Positions 27,804-37,317 of a stretch of DNA of 64,000 nucleotides are shown one piece after another; position 1 is the stretch's first letter; every line of letters begins with the position of its first letter. The stretch lies in NCBI RefSeq assembly GCF_947495675.1, contig NZ_CANLZX010000012.1, positions 1 to 64,000 on the forward strand, written 5' to 3'. A program made the position numbers and the translations under genes. The notes beneath the pieces were generated by a model, which saw only the letters and a program-made list of their open reading frames with translations, was not told where the DNA came from and searched no databases. The DNA is from an uncultured Algibacter sp. Lineage in GTDB: Bacteria; Bacteroidota; Bacteroidia; Flavobacteriales; Flavobacteriaceae.

Positions 27804-29624
27804 ATGAAACTAAAAATAGCTTTAACTACCTTACTATTATTATCAATTCTAATAGTAAATGCGCAAGAAGAACCTGTAAAAATAGATTCTTTAGAGCAAG
27901 TTGTCATTAATTCAACAAGAATAGCACTTCCGTTTAATGAAAATTCTAGAACTATTACTGTTATTTCTTCTGAAGACATAAAAAATAGTGCTTCAACAAA
28001 TTTTGCCGATTTACTACAACAGGTAGCTGGTATAGACATAAGAAGGCGAGGAACTGCAGGTAGTCAAGCAGATTTATATATACGTGGCGGTAGTTTTGAT
28101 CAAACACTTTTATTAATTGATGGTATAAAAATGGACGATGCACAAACTGGACACCACACCATGAATGCCGCTTTACCTATAGAGGTTATTGAGCGAATTG
28201 AAATTATAAAAGGTCCAGCAGCAAGGGTATTTGGACAAAATGCTTTTACTGGCGCTATAAATATTGTAACCAAAAAAACCTTAAATAATACCGTTTCTGT
28301 TAAAGCAGAAACTGGGTCTTTTGGTCAATTAAATGGTGGTGTAACGGTTGGATCTAATTTAAAAAACTCCTCTCATATAGTTCATGTTGATAAAATGACA
28401 TCGGCAGGTTATCGTTATAATACAGATTATGATAACAGCAATTATTTTGTAAAAAGCGTTTTTAACAAAAACAAAAAAGCCATTGAAATGATTGCTACAT
28501 TTCAAGAACGTAAATTTGGCGCAAATGGTTTTTATGCCCGAGAAAGTGCTACTGATCAATATGAAGAAACTCAAAATAGTTTAATCGGGTTTACAACTCA
28601 ATTCAATACAGAAAAGCTATCTATTAAACCTCGTGTTTACTGGAAACGTAACCAAGATGAGTATGTGTATTTAAGAAATGACCCAACGGTTTATAGAAAT
28701 TTACATATTACCAATAAAATTGGTGCAGAGGTAAATGCAACATACACATCTAAAGCTGGAATTACGGGTTTTGGTGTAGATCTTTCTAAAGTGTACATTA
28801 AAAGTAACAATTTAGGAAACCGAAATAGATTTATGACTACCCTATTTTTAGAGCATGAATTTAAATTTAGTAATTTTGATATTACTCCTGGAGTTGCGGT
28901 TACTTATTTTTCTGATTTTGATTTTTATGCCTTTCCTGGTTTAGATATTGGTTATAAAATAACTAACCAATTAAAAGCCTACGGAAACATTGGCTATACA
29001 TACAGAATACCAACTTATACAGATTTATATTATAATGATTCTAGCACCGTTGGAAATCCAGATTTAGAGGTTGAAGAAGCTTTTGCACAAGAAATTGGAT
29101 TAAAATACTTTTCACCAAAATTCTCTGGTTCTGCAGCTATTTATAACAGAGACGCAAAAAACTTAATTGATTACATTCGCCCAAATACTTCTGATGCTTT
29201 ATTTACAGCTACAAACATTACAGAAGTTAACACCAAAGGGCTTGAAGTTGATGTAGCGTATCATTTTAAATATAACGATTACAAACAAACATTAGCGATT
29301 GGTTATAATTATTTAGACGATACTATTTTAGAACAAAACAAAGATCTTTCACGTTACTCATTAAACACCCTTAAACATCATTTTACAACCCGTTTTAGCT
29401 CTCAGTTATTTAAAAATGTAAGTCAGAATATTGTTTACAAGCATGCTGAACGTACTACGGGCGATAGTTATAACGTATGGGATGCATCAATGGTTATAAA
29501 CTTAAAGCAATTGCAACTTACCCTAACCGCAAACAATATATTTAATGCAAATTATATTGAGGCAGGTTTTGTACCAATGCCTCCAAGTAATCTATTATTT
29601 GGTTTACGCTATAATTTTAACTAG
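27804..29624 (+). CDS. TonB-dependent receptor (BtuB-like)
   Basis: A 606-residue outer-membrane transporter, short and without an N-terminal regulatory domain, resembling BtuB and siderophore receptors. A signal peptide ends VNAQ; a TonB-box-like EQVVINSTR follows, then a plug (about 30-150: LLQQVAGIDIRRRG, LYIRGGSFDQTLLLIDGI, EIIKGPAARVFGQNAFTGAINIV) and a barrel ending in Asn. The substrate cannot be read. Its divergent neighbour, an unusual MocR regulator, suggests that transport is tuned to a small molecule, possibly a vitamin or amine; this is inference. Confidence 0.9.
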   Translation: MKLKIALTTLLLLSILIVNAQEEPVKIDSLEQVVINSTRIALPFNENSRTITVISSEDIKNSASTNFADLLQQVAGIDIRRRGTAGSQADLYIRGGSFDQTLLLIDGIKMDDAQTGHHTMNAALPIEVIERIEIIKGPAARVFGQNAFTGAINIVTKKTLNNTVSVKAETGSFGQLNGGVTVGSNLKNSSHIVHVDKMTSAGYRYNTDYDNSNYFVKSVFNKNKKAIEMIATFQERKFGANGFYARESATDQYEETQNSLIGFTTQFNTEKLSIKPRVYWKRNQDEYVYLRNDPTVYRNLHITNKIGAEVNATYTSKAGITGFGVDLSKVYIKSNNLGNRNRFMTTLFLEHEFKFSNFDITPGVAVTYFSDFDFYAFPGLDIGYKITNQLKAYGNIGYTYRIPTYTDLYYNDSSTVGNPDLEVEEAFAQEIGLKYFSPKFSGSAAIYNRDAKNLIDYIRPNTSDALFTATNITEVNTKGLEVDVAYHFKYNDYKQTLAIGYNYLDDTILEQNKDLSRYSLNTLKHHFTTRFSSQLFKNVSQNIVYKHAERTTGDSYNVWDASMVINLKQLQLTLTANNIFNANYIEAGFVPMPPSNLLFGLRYNFN

Positions 29625-29636
29625 AAGTGCTTTTTT

Positions 29637-29717
29637 TGCGTTAGGGATTGTAGTGGCATCCTTTTTTGTTTTTCACAAAAAAGATATAACAGAAAGCCCG
29701 ACCCTTGGGTAACGCCC
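29637..29717 (+). repeat. Interspersed palindromic element, copy B
   Basis: About 81 nt starting 12 bp after the TonB receptor stop. Ends are GCGTTAGGGATT and AAAGCCCGACCCTTG with GGGTAACGC; GCGTTA and TAACGC pair exactly. The central hairpin ATCCTTTTTTG / CAAAAAAGAT corresponds to that of copy A. The following AAAATACTATTTTTG contributes the -33 TTTG of the next gene. Confidence 0.8.
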
Positions 29718-29728
29718 AAAATACTATT

Positions 29729-29757
29729 TTTGTTCTGGTAACGTTTGCTTAACTTTG
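29729..29757 (+). promoter_or_regulatory. Promoter for the JmjC/cupin gene
   Basis: TTTG at 29729-29732 and TAACTTTG at 29750-29757, 17 bp apart. The leader to the TTG start at 29779 is about 15 nt, which supports that start. Confidence 0.7.
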
Positions 29758-29778
29758 TACTTCTAAATTAATTACAAT

Positions 29779-30639
29779 TTGTCGTTAAACTTACAGGACA
29801 TACCGCGTGTAAAAACAATTACTAAAGCAGATTTTTTAAAATATTATTTTAAGCCTCAAAAACCAGTAGTTATTGAGCATTTTATTGAAGATTGGCCTGC
29901 TTACACAAAATGGAATTTAGAGTACATGAAATCTATTGGTGGCCATTTAACCGTACCATTATACGACGACAGACCAGTTGATTATAAAGATGGTTTTAAT
30001 GAACCACATGCTAAAATGAAACTAGCTGATTATGTAGATTTATTAAAAAGGGAGCCTACTAAATATCGTATTTTTTTATGGAATGCCTTAAAAGAAATTC
30101 CTGCATTACAAAAAGATTTTAGTTTTCCTGATTTTGGTTTACGCCTTATGAAAGGGATACCTATGCTATTTTTTGGAGGTAGTAATTCGCATACATTTAT
30201 GCATTATGATATTGATTTAGCCAATATTTTTCATTTTCACTTTGAAGGTAAAAAGCAATGTATTTTGTTTGACCAGAAGCAAAATGAATACCTGTATAAA
30301 ATTCCGCACGCTTTAATTACACGAGAAGATATTGATTTTAATAATCCCGATTTTAAAAAATGGCCCATGCTAAAAAAAGCTAAAGGGTATAAAACAGAAC
30401 TTAATCATGGTGAAGTGCTTTATATGCCAGAAGGTTATTGGCATTATATGCGTTATATAACACCAGGGTTTTCTATGAGCTTAAGAGCCATTGCAAGAAA
30501 CCCTAAAAATTTTAGTAAGGCAGTTTACAATGTAATTATTATGCGAAATTTTGATAATATTATGCGTCGTATAAAAGGGCAAGAATGGATTGATTGGAAA
30601 AATGAACAAGCCATTACTAGAACCCACAAGCAATTATAA
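29779..30639 (+). CDS. Cupin-like/JmjC-type Fe(II) 2-oxoglutarate-dependent oxygenase
   Basis: A 286-residue protein of the cupin_8/JmjC-like group, probably a hydroxylase of protein or small-molecule substrates. The metal triad is visible as HYD in TFMHYDIDLANIFH and the distal His in MPEGYWHYMRY; a Lys/Arg pair for 2-oxoglutarate lies in GKKQCILFD and the C-terminal SLRAIARN. The start is TTG, with the promoter 20 bp upstream; the first in-frame ATG is about 50 residues later, inside conserved sequence. The gene stands alone between an interspersed repeat and an outer-membrane barrel gene. Confidence 0.82.
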   Translation: MSLNLQDIPRVKTITKADFLKYYFKPQKPVVIEHFIEDWPAYTKWNLEYMKSIGGHLTVPLYDDRPVDYKDGFNEPHAKMKLADYVDLLKREPTKYRIFLWNALKEIPALQKDFSFPDFGLRLMKGIPMLFFGGSNSHTFMHYDIDLANIFHFHFEGKKQCILFDQKQNEYLYKIPHALITREDIDFNNPDFKKWPMLKKAKGYKTELNHGEVLYMPEGYWHYMRYITPGFSMSLRAIARNPKNFSKAVYNVIIMRNFDNIMRRIKGQEWIDWKNEQAITRTHKQL

Positions 30640-30646
30640 ATAAACC

Positions 30647-30676
30647 TTTGATATTAAAAAACTTGTAATATCTTTG
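30647..30676 (+). promoter_or_regulatory. Promoter for the 171-residue barrel gene
   Basis: TTTG at 30647-30650 and TATCTTTG at 30669-30676 with 18-bp spacing; the leader is about 20 nt. Confidence 0.7.
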
Positions 30677-30700
30677 CCCACTTAAATTTAAACTCAAATC

Positions 30701-31216
30701 ATGAAAAATTTTATTTTATTACTAACAATGCTAAGCGTATCATTAGTTAGTGCTCAAGCTTTTAAAGGGAAAGATGATAACAAATTTCAAGTAGGTGTAA
30801 ATTTACAAGAAAATGGTTCTGGTATTAATCTAAGTTACGATTATGGTATTGGAGAAAACATCTCTATAGGACTTTCTACAACGTATCTTTTAGGCGTTGA
30901 TGAGGCATTAAAAGACAATCAAATTAATGATTTAAATGCTGACTTTGACAACCGTTTTGATTTAAGAGCTCGTTTTAATGCTAACTTAGGAAATGTTATC
31001 AATATTGATGAAAACTTTGATTTATATCCTGGTTTAAGTCTTGGACTTAAAAACTTTGGTGGACACTTAGGAGCACGTTACTTTTTTACTGATGGATTTG
31101 GTATATACACAGAATTAAATGTGCCTTTTGCAAAATATAAAACAGAAGATTTAACACCTGCTGAAACTTTACACAATCAATTTACTATAAACTTTGGGGC
31201 TACTTTTAACCTGTAA
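30701..31216 (+). CDS. Small outer-membrane beta-barrel protein (DUF6646-like)
   Basis: A 171-residue exported protein (signal peptide ending VSAQ). It is made of amphipathic strands with alternating hydrophobic residues and turns (FQVGVNLQENGSGINLSYDY, NISIGLSTTYLLG, FDLRARFNANLG, LYPGLSLGLKNFGGHLGARYFF) and ends in NFGATFNL with the outer-membrane aromatic/hydrophobic pattern. An eight-stranded barrel is likely. I recall the family as DUF6646, but this is not certain. Function is unknown. Confidence 0.7.
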   Translation: MKNFILLLTMLSVSLVSAQAFKGKDDNKFQVGVNLQENGSGINLSYDYGIGENISIGLSTTYLLGVDEALKDNQINDLNADFDNRFDLRARFNANLGNVINIDENFDLYPGLSLGLKNFGGHLGARYFFTDGFGIYTELNVPFAKYKTEDLTPAETLHNQFTINFGATFNL

Positions 31217-31236
31217 GTTACATTAATAAAAAATAT

Positions 31237-31275
31237 AAAAAGCAGATTATATTTAGTGTATAATCTGCTTTTTTA
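31237..31275. terminator. Bidirectional intrinsic terminator
   Basis: A 15-bp stem (AAAAAGCAGATTATA / TATAATCTGCTTTTT) with a 7-9-nt loop lies between the convergent barrel and recX genes. Confidence 0.92.
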
Positions 31276-31280
31276 TGGGT

Positions 31281-31760
31281 TTACCCGAAAATTTCCTTAG
31301 CTTTTTCATACACTAAGTGTGTTTCCCAGCCTCTATATAGCAGATAATCGATTAATTTTTTCTTTTTCTTAAATTTATCGGTTCCTGTAATAGAATTAGC
31401 CTTCTTTTCGGCTAAACTATTGAAAACCTCGATATATTCCGTATTTTCTATTTCTGCAAGTGCTTGATTTATATTAACTTTGCCTATGTCTTTTTTCTTA
31501 AGTTCAAAAGATAATCGACGTCGGCCCCAAGCCTTAATTCTGAACTTACCGCTTACAAATGTTTTGGCAAAACGTGCTTCATTAAGAAAGTTATGATCCA
31601 AAAGATGAACCATTATCACATCGATAGCTTCGGGTATCATGTGCATAGTTTCTAATTTTTGTTTTACTTCTTTATGACAACGTTCTTGATACGCGCAATA
31701 ATGCTCTAGTTTTCTAGTAGCTTCTTGTACTGTATATGTTTTTTTAGTTTGCATACGCAT
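31281..31760 (-). CDS. recX: Regulatory protein RecX
   Basis: Modulator of RecA filaments. About 159 residues with three-helix repeats typical of RecX: TVQEATRKLEHYCAYQERCH, VIMVHLLDHNFLNEARFAKT, the FRIKAWGRRRLSFELKKK segment and LIDYLLYRGWE. I chose the ATG at 31760 (MRMQTKK); an ATG two codons later is equally possible. A TTG at 31814 extends the frame but overlaps the TAnnTTTG box at 31812-31819. The gene is monocistronic. Confidence 0.92.
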   Translation of the reverse strand: MRMQTKKTYTVQEATRKLEHYCAYQERCHKEVKQKLETMHMIPEAIDVIMVHLLDHNFLNEARFAKTFVSGKFRIKAWGRRRLSFELKKKDIGKVNINQALAEIENTEYIEVFNSLAEKKANSITGTDKFKKKKKLIDYLLYRGWETHLVYEKAKEIFG

Positions 31761-31811
31761 CAAAAATAACAATTGTTTTATTTGCAATGAGAATTTAAAA
31801 TTACAAATAAC

Positions 31812-31819
31812 CAAATTTA
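31812..31819 (-). promoter_or_regulatory. -7 promoter box for recX
   Basis: TAAATTTG on the minus strand fits TAnnTTTG; the leader is about 45 nt to the ATG at 31760. Confidence 0.55.
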
Positions 31820-31862
31820 CTATACCGAGCCAAATCTAGGTATTGTTTTAAACTTAACAATT

Positions 31863-34124
31863 ATGAAAAAGATTACCCTAACAAAATTCTTTTCTTTAAT
31901 TATCACACTACTTACCGTAATCTCGTTTGGGTATGGGCAAAGCATATTCACAAACCCAATAACCGGTTCGAATGTAGGATATATAAGCCCTTATACTGCA
32001 GATCAGGTTGTAGATGCTAATATTACTGTAACTGGTATTTCTAGAGGCCCTGACATTGCTGGAAATAATGCTACCAATAGATATAATACTCGTGGATGGA
32101 ATTCAGGATCTTTTAACAACAACGATTATTTTGAATTTACACTTATTCCTAATGCTGGTTACGAAATTAATTTTGTGAATTTTGAATATACCGGCCAAGC
32201 TTCAGGCACAGGACCTTCAAATTTTTTATTTAGAAGCAGTATAGATGGTTATACATCTAATATTGGGGTTCCAACAGAAAGTGGAACAACTATCGATTTA
32301 TCTGATGCAGCTTATCAAAGCATTACAAGTTCAATAACATTTAGAATTTATGCTTGGGGTGCAACTTCGGGATTAGGAACATATAGTATCAATGATTTTA
32401 CATTTAATGGTATTGTAAATGCACTTGGTTCTTGTACATCTGTTTCAACTTGGGATGGAACATCTTGGGATACTGTGCCAACTTTAACAGCCGTAGCTGT
32501 TATAGATGGAAATTTTAATGCGAATTTAGCAAATAGTTTTTCTGCTTGTAGTTTACAAATAAATGCTGGAAACACATTAACTGTTAGTAATGGTGGGTTT
32601 ATTGATATTGAATATGATATAACTAATAATGGAACTATACTAGTTGAAACTGAAGGAAACTTTGTTCAAAATGATGATGCAGGAACATTTACTAATAATG
32701 GTATTTCTAGGGTAACCAAACAAACCGCATCAAAAGCAGATTGGTTTTATTACACCTATTGGAGTTCGCCAGTTGCAGATGAAACAATAGGTAGTGTTTT
32801 TCCAGATGTTGATGGCGATAGACGTTTTTCATTTAATGCTGCAAATTTTGTGGATACTAATGGTGATGATATTGATGATAATGGTGACGATTGGCAAGCA
32901 GCTGGTGCTGGAGACACTATGATTCCCGGAGTTGGTTATGCCGCAACAGAAGCGCGATTATTTTTAGGAGGTTCCGGTACTGCAACTTTCGAAGGAACAT
33001 TTAATACTGGAGATATAAATACTACTATTGCAATTAATCCTGCAAATACAGGAATAAACTGGAATTTTATTGGCAACCCATACCCTTCTGCTATAGATTT
33101 TGATGCTTTTTATACAGCAAACTCATCAGTAGTTGATGGTACAGCATATTTTTGGTCGCAAGCTACACCTCATGCCGAATCAAACCCTGGTAGCGAACAA
33201 AGTAATTTTAGTAAAAATGATTATGCCATGTATGCTTCTGGAAGTGGTGGTGGTACTGCTGGTGCTAGCGGTGTTACCCCTACACAATATATTCCTTCTG
33301 GTCAAGGCTTTTTTATTGCAGGTTTAACCCCAGGTACGGCTACATTTACTAATGCTATGCGAATGGCAGATAATTCAAGTAATAACTTATTCTTTAAAAA
33401 TTCTAAGAGTAAAAAAATAACTAATAATGCAAATAGGATTTGGATTAATTTAACATCAGACAATGGTGTGTTTAATCAAATTCTTTTAGCATATGTAGAT
33501 GGAGCAACTAGCGGTATTGATGGATTAGCTTATGATGCCCCTAGACTTTTAACTGAAGACTATTATACTACTTTATATTCAACTATTGAATCTTCTAATA
33601 AAAAATATGCCATACAAGGTAAGTCTATCAATAATTTAGATGAATCTGAAATTGTTAAACTTGGATTTGCTACAAATATTAATGATGCAACGTTATACAA
33701 ATTATCTATAGCGCAATTTGAAGGTGATTTTTTATCAAGTAATTCTGTTTACTTGAAAGATAACCTATTAAATATAGTACATAATCTAACAGATTCTGAT
33801 TACACATTTACATCTGAAACTGGTGAGTTTAATGATCGTTTTGAAATTCGATTTAACGCCACATCTTTATCGACTGTAGATTTAGAATCAAATACTAACA
33901 CATTAAAAATTGTTGAATTAAATGATGATAATGTGCAATTTACAGCATCTAAAAATATTGAAACTATTAGAATTTATGATTTATTAGGAAGACAATTATA
34001 TCAGTTTGAAGGTAAAAACACTTCTGAAACTTATAGATTATCAAGTTTAAGTGGTAGTATCTATATTGCTGAAGTTACCCTTTTAAACGGTGTAACTATT
34101 ACTAAAAAAGCATTCAAAAAATAA
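31863..34124 (+). CDS. Type IX secretion cargo protein, Thr/Asn-rich
   Basis: A 753-residue secreted protein with a signal peptide ending FGYGQ and a C-terminal T9SS type A sorting domain from about residue 665 (ENIETIRIYDLLGRQLYQFEG, GSIYIAEVTLLNGVTITKKAFKK). The middle holds a region resembling surface-protein beta domains (residues about 60-185), a segment with NWNFIGNPYPSAIDFDAF, and an Asp-rich turn (VDTNGDDIDDNGDDW) that may bind calcium. It is probably exported through T9SS and attached to the surface. No enzymatic motif is recognised, and it is flanked by oppositely oriented genes. Confidence 0.85.
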   Translation: MKKITLTKFFSLIITLLTVISFGYGQSIFTNPITGSNVGYISPYTADQVVDANITVTGISRGPDIAGNNATNRYNTRGWNSGSFNNNDYFEFTLIPNAGYEINFVNFEYTGQASGTGPSNFLFRSSIDGYTSNIGVPTESGTTIDLSDAAYQSITSSITFRIYAWGATSGLGTYSINDFTFNGIVNALGSCTSVSTWDGTSWDTVPTLTAVAVIDGNFNANLANSFSACSLQINAGNTLTVSNGGFIDIEYDITNNGTILVETEGNFVQNDDAGTFTNNGISRVTKQTASKADWFYYTYWSSPVADETIGSVFPDVDGDRRFSFNAANFVDTNGDDIDDNGDDWQAAGAGDTMIPGVGYAATEARLFLGGSGTATFEGTFNTGDINTTIAINPANTGINWNFIGNPYPSAIDFDAFYTANSSVVDGTAYFWSQATPHAESNPGSEQSNFSKNDYAMYASGSGGGTAGASGVTPTQYIPSGQGFFIAGLTPGTATFTNAMRMADNSSNNLFFKNSKSKKITNNANRIWINLTSDNGVFNQILLAYVDGATSGIDGLAYDAPRLLTEDYYTTLYSTIESSNKKYAIQGKSINNLDESEIVKLGFATNINDATLYKLSIAQFEGDFLSSNSVYLKDNLLNIVHNLTDSDYTFTSETGEFNDRFEIRFNATSLSTVDLESNTNTLKIVELNDDNVQFTASKNIETIRIYDLLGRQLYQFEGKNTSETYRLSSLSGSIYIAEVTLLNGVTITKKAFKK

Positions 34125-34144
34125 TAGTATAACATTTCAAAACA

Positions 34145-34180
34145 TAAGGCTCTAGTCAAAAACTAGGGCTTTATTTTTTT
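34145..34180 (+). terminator. Terminator after the T9SS cargo gene
   Basis: An imperfect stem (AAGGCTCTAGT / ACTAGGGCTT) around CAAAA is followed by TTATTTTTTT, ending at the stop of the convergent TonB receptor. Confidence 0.75.
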
Positions 34181-36593
34181 ACAAACTATACTTTAATGAT
34201 AATATAAGATTCCTTCCTGCTGCAGTAATACCCGAAGAATAGGTTTTGTAACGTTGGTCTGTAATATTCTCAAGACTCCCTGTTAACGACACCGATTTAT
34301 TAATTTGGTATTGTGCTCTAAAATTTAGCGTATACCAAGACGGGCTGTAAGGGTTTCCATTAGCATCTAAAGCATAAATATAGTCCTTTTCAATTTCAGA
34401 TGGTGCTAATTGATAAAATGATAAACCTCCATTGTAATTGGCAAAAAAGTCTAATTTTAAATTGTTTGAATTCCATGTTAAGTGGGTATTTCCAAAACTT
34501 GGTGCCACATGTCTAATAGGAACTTCTGTATTATCTTCTTCCTCTTCAGTTCCTCCAATTATAGAATACTGTGAAGTTAAATTTAATTGATTTGTAATAG
34601 GCGTTTTCAAGCCCACTTCAAAACCATAAATCCATGCTTTTGATGCATTTTGTATCGCTTGTACATTACTTAATTCGCCATCGTAAATAATTTCTGTTTC
34701 ACCATTTATACTATAATCCCTTCTTACTAATGCGTTATCTAAATACGTGTAATATGTACTCATATCTAGAATTAATTTGTCATTAAAGTTTAGTTTCAAC
34801 CCTAATTCTCCTCCATAAGCATATTCTGGCCTTAAAGCCTCATTAGGAACTACTACAGAGCCAGGTTCAGAATCAAATACTTTACCAATATCATCAATAT
34901 TAGGAGCTCTAAACGCAGACGAAGCATTAAGTTTCCATTGTATAATTTGGTTTGGCGACCAACTAATACCAGCGGTACCAGTTAAGGCTTCCGATTCGTT
35001 TTTGGCGGCATCAAATGGTAAATTTAAATAAACGTTGTTTTCAGTAAAATCAGCATCAGAAGCTACATAATTAAATCGTAAACCAGACTGGAATACAAAC
35101 TTTGCATTTGGTTTATACTTAATACTAGTATAAGCTGCCGCAGATTGCCAACTGGAACCATTTGGATACCTAGAAACCGTTTCTATTTTGGTGTTTTCTA
35201 AAATATTTTCATCTATACCAAAAGATTTTACTTTATTGTACACATATTCTACACCATAAAAAAACTGTGTTTTAGATGAAAACCTTTTTTCAAAATCTAA
35301 ATTAAATGAATAAGCATCAACAGCTTCTTCGCGAATATTTCTTGTTGATGATTGAAAATCTCTATCTCTCCTACTTTCTTTAAAATTTTGATATGCAAAA
35401 GTCGTCTTTATTTTATTGTATAAATTTGATTTGCTACTTAATTTTGTAATCTGGAAATTAGACATAAACCATTGTTGTGGTCCATAATTCCATTCTGCAG
35501 AGCGTAATTGATCATTTCTGTATCTAACTAAACGATCGTAACGAGGTATATCAGATGTTGTTGTATAATATAAGCCTAAGTCAAAACTTAAGTCTTCATA
35601 AGGCTCAAAATGCGCTTTTTGCATTAAATTCAATTGATTATAACCAGAGAATTTTTGAACTAATGGGTTTTCATTTTGTATTACTATATCACCAGTAGAA
35701 GTTGTTGCAACAAACTCTGGTCTTAAATATTCTTCGGGTCCATGACTACCCATCCTTAAGTCATCAAAATCTGTATAACTAGCACTTGTTATAAAAGCCC
35801 ATTTTTTATATCCTAAATTAAAATCAAAATGTCCTGTCCTTTCATTACTGGCAGAGGCATACCTAACAACTGCATTTGCATTAAACATTAATGAATCGTT
35901 ATAAGATAATTTAGGTTTTTGAGTGTAAAAACTCATAACACCCCCAATGGCATCACTTCCATATATTACAGATCCAGAGCCTAAAGTAACTTCTGTATTT
36001 TGAACTGCAAAAGGATCGATTGAAATTACATTTTGCAGATTACCACCTCTAAAAATAGCATTATTCATTCTTACGCCATCTACTGTGATTAACAATCTAT
36101 TTGTTGAAAAACCTCTAATCATTGGGCTACCACCACCCAACTGGCTTTTTTGAATATAAACTTGCCCTGTGCTTTCTAATAAATCTGCACTTGTTTGTGG
36201 ATTTATAAATTGAATATTTTTCGCATCAACACTTACTATTTTTTGAGGAATATCTTTTTTGTTTTGCTGGAATTTTGATGCAGAAATTACAATTTGTTCT
36301 AAACCTTGCGTATTAGAAACTAAAAATATTTTATTTGATTTATCAATTTGATTTTTTGTTATAGCTAGTAAAATATGAGATAAATGCTTTAAATAAATTG
36401 TTTCATTATCTAAAAAATCATCTAACTCTGCCTCTCCTCTAAAGTTAGTAATTACACTTTTAGATTTATCTGCATTATAAATAGCAACACCAAAAATAGG
36501 CTCTTTAGTTATTTTATTAAGAACTTTTATATTTTGAGCTCGAGAATATGTAGATATTAGTATAAAGAAGAAAAAAAAATAGAGCGACTTCAT
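34179..36593 (-). CDS. TonB-dependent receptor with regulatory-type N-terminus
   Basis: About 804 residues. A signal peptide (ILISTYSRAQ) is followed by a short carboxypeptidase-regulatory-like segment, a plug (IQFINPQTSADLLESTGQVY, GGGSPMIRGFSTNRLLITVD, VQNTEVTLGSGSVIYGSDAI) and a barrel ending LILSLKYSL. It resembles receptors for heme or siderophores such as the CirA/HmuR group, but the ligand is unproven. The chosen ATG at 36593 gives a proper signal peptide; an upstream TTG at 36665 would add 24 residues overlapping recO. It lies four bases after recO in the porZ-recO run. Confidence 0.88.
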   Translation of the reverse strand: MKSLYFFFFFILISTYSRAQNIKVLNKITKEPIFGVAIYNADKSKSVITNFRGEAELDDFLDNETIYLKHLSHILLAITKNQIDKSNKIFLVSNTQGLEQIVISASKFQQNKKDIPQKIVSVDAKNIQFINPQTSADLLESTGQVYIQKSQLGGGSPMIRGFSTNRLLITVDGVRMNNAIFRGGNLQNVISIDPFAVQNTEVTLGSGSVIYGSDAIGGVMSFYTQKPKLSYNDSLMFNANAVVRYASASNERTGHFDFNLGYKKWAFITSASYTDFDDLRMGSHGPEEYLRPEFVATTSTGDIVIQNENPLVQKFSGYNQLNLMQKAHFEPYEDLSFDLGLYYTTTSDIPRYDRLVRYRNDQLRSAEWNYGPQQWFMSNFQITKLSSKSNLYNKIKTTFAYQNFKESRRDRDFQSSTRNIREEAVDAYSFNLDFEKRFSSKTQFFYGVEYVYNKVKSFGIDENILENTKIETVSRYPNGSSWQSAAAYTSIKYKPNAKFVFQSGLRFNYVASDADFTENNVYLNLPFDAAKNESEALTGTAGISWSPNQIIQWKLNASSAFRAPNIDDIGKVFDSEPGSVVVPNEALRPEYAYGGELGLKLNFNDKLILDMSTYYTYLDNALVRRDYSINGETEIIYDGELSNVQAIQNASKAWIYGFEVGLKTPITNQLNLTSQYSIIGGTEEEEDNTEVPIRHVAPSFGNTHLTWNSNNLKLDFFANYNGGLSFYQLAPSEIEKDYIYALDANGNPYSPSWYTLNFRAQYQINKSVSLTGSLENITDQRYKTYSSGITAAGRNLILSLKYSL

Positions 36594-36597
36594 AGTT

Positions 36598-37317
36598 TTA
36601 GCTAAAAACTTGATTAAATATCTGTAAAGATTTAGGGGTTTTAAAACTCCCCAAATGTAGTTCAAAATAAAGCAAAATCATACTTAAAAAAGATTGTCTT
36701 TGCTTTGCATTAATTTTTATACTTGGTAAAGCATCAAATGTTATGCCTAACAGCTGTTTTAGCAATGTTAAATTTTCACCTGAAATAGCGTATTTATTAC
36801 TTTGTTTCATTTCAAACTTACCTTCATACAAATTAAAATAAGCTGCATCAATATTGGTAGTATCTGGATAAAACCCTAAATATTTTGTTAGTTTTAATAA
36901 AAATAATAAATGAAAGTTAGCATATTCAGATTGCGAATCTAACCATAAAAGTGTGTTTTCTAAATAACTGTAAAGGGTTTCATTTTGTTCTTCTTCTTGC
37001 AATGTGTTTGATAACACTTCAGACAAAAACATTACTATTGATCCTTTTAAAATATTGGTATGCAAACTTGAGTATAAGTAATCTAATTTTGTTTCTTTAA
37101 TACTTTGAAGAGACCGCCCATTTTTATGAGTAAATACAATTTGTAATTGTGATAATAATTGAAAATATGCTACTTTAGAGTTTCCTTTTTTGCTTTTTAA
37201 CACACCTCTTAATAAAAAACTAACTATACCTTTTTCTTGAGTGTAGCACTTTACAATTAAATCGTTATCTCTATATTTTAATTTGGATAAAACAATTGCG
37301 TTTGTAGTAATAAGCAT
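36598..37317 (-). CDS. recO: DNA repair protein RecO
   Basis: Recombination mediator that, with RecR, loads RecA on single-stranded gaps. The 239 residues contain the N-terminal OB fold (TNAIVLSKLKYRDNDLIVKC, GIVSFLLRGVLKSKKG) and a helical C-terminal region; the zinc-finger cysteines of many RecO proteins are absent, as in other Flavobacteriaceae forms. The ATG overlaps the stop of porZ by one base, so the DNA repair gene is coupled to a T9SS gene. Confidence 0.92.
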   Translation of the reverse strand: MLITTNAIVLSKLKYRDNDLIVKCYTQEKGIVSFLLRGVLKSKKGNSKVAYFQLLSQLQIVFTHKNGRSLQSIKETKLDYLYSSLHTNILKGSIVMFLSEVLSNTLQEEEQNETLYSYLENTLLWLDSQSEYANFHLLFLLKLTKYLGFYPDTTNIDAAYFNLYEGKFEMKQSNKYAISGENLTLLKQLLGITFDALPSIKINAKQRQSFLSMILLYFELHLGSFKTPKSLQIFNQVFS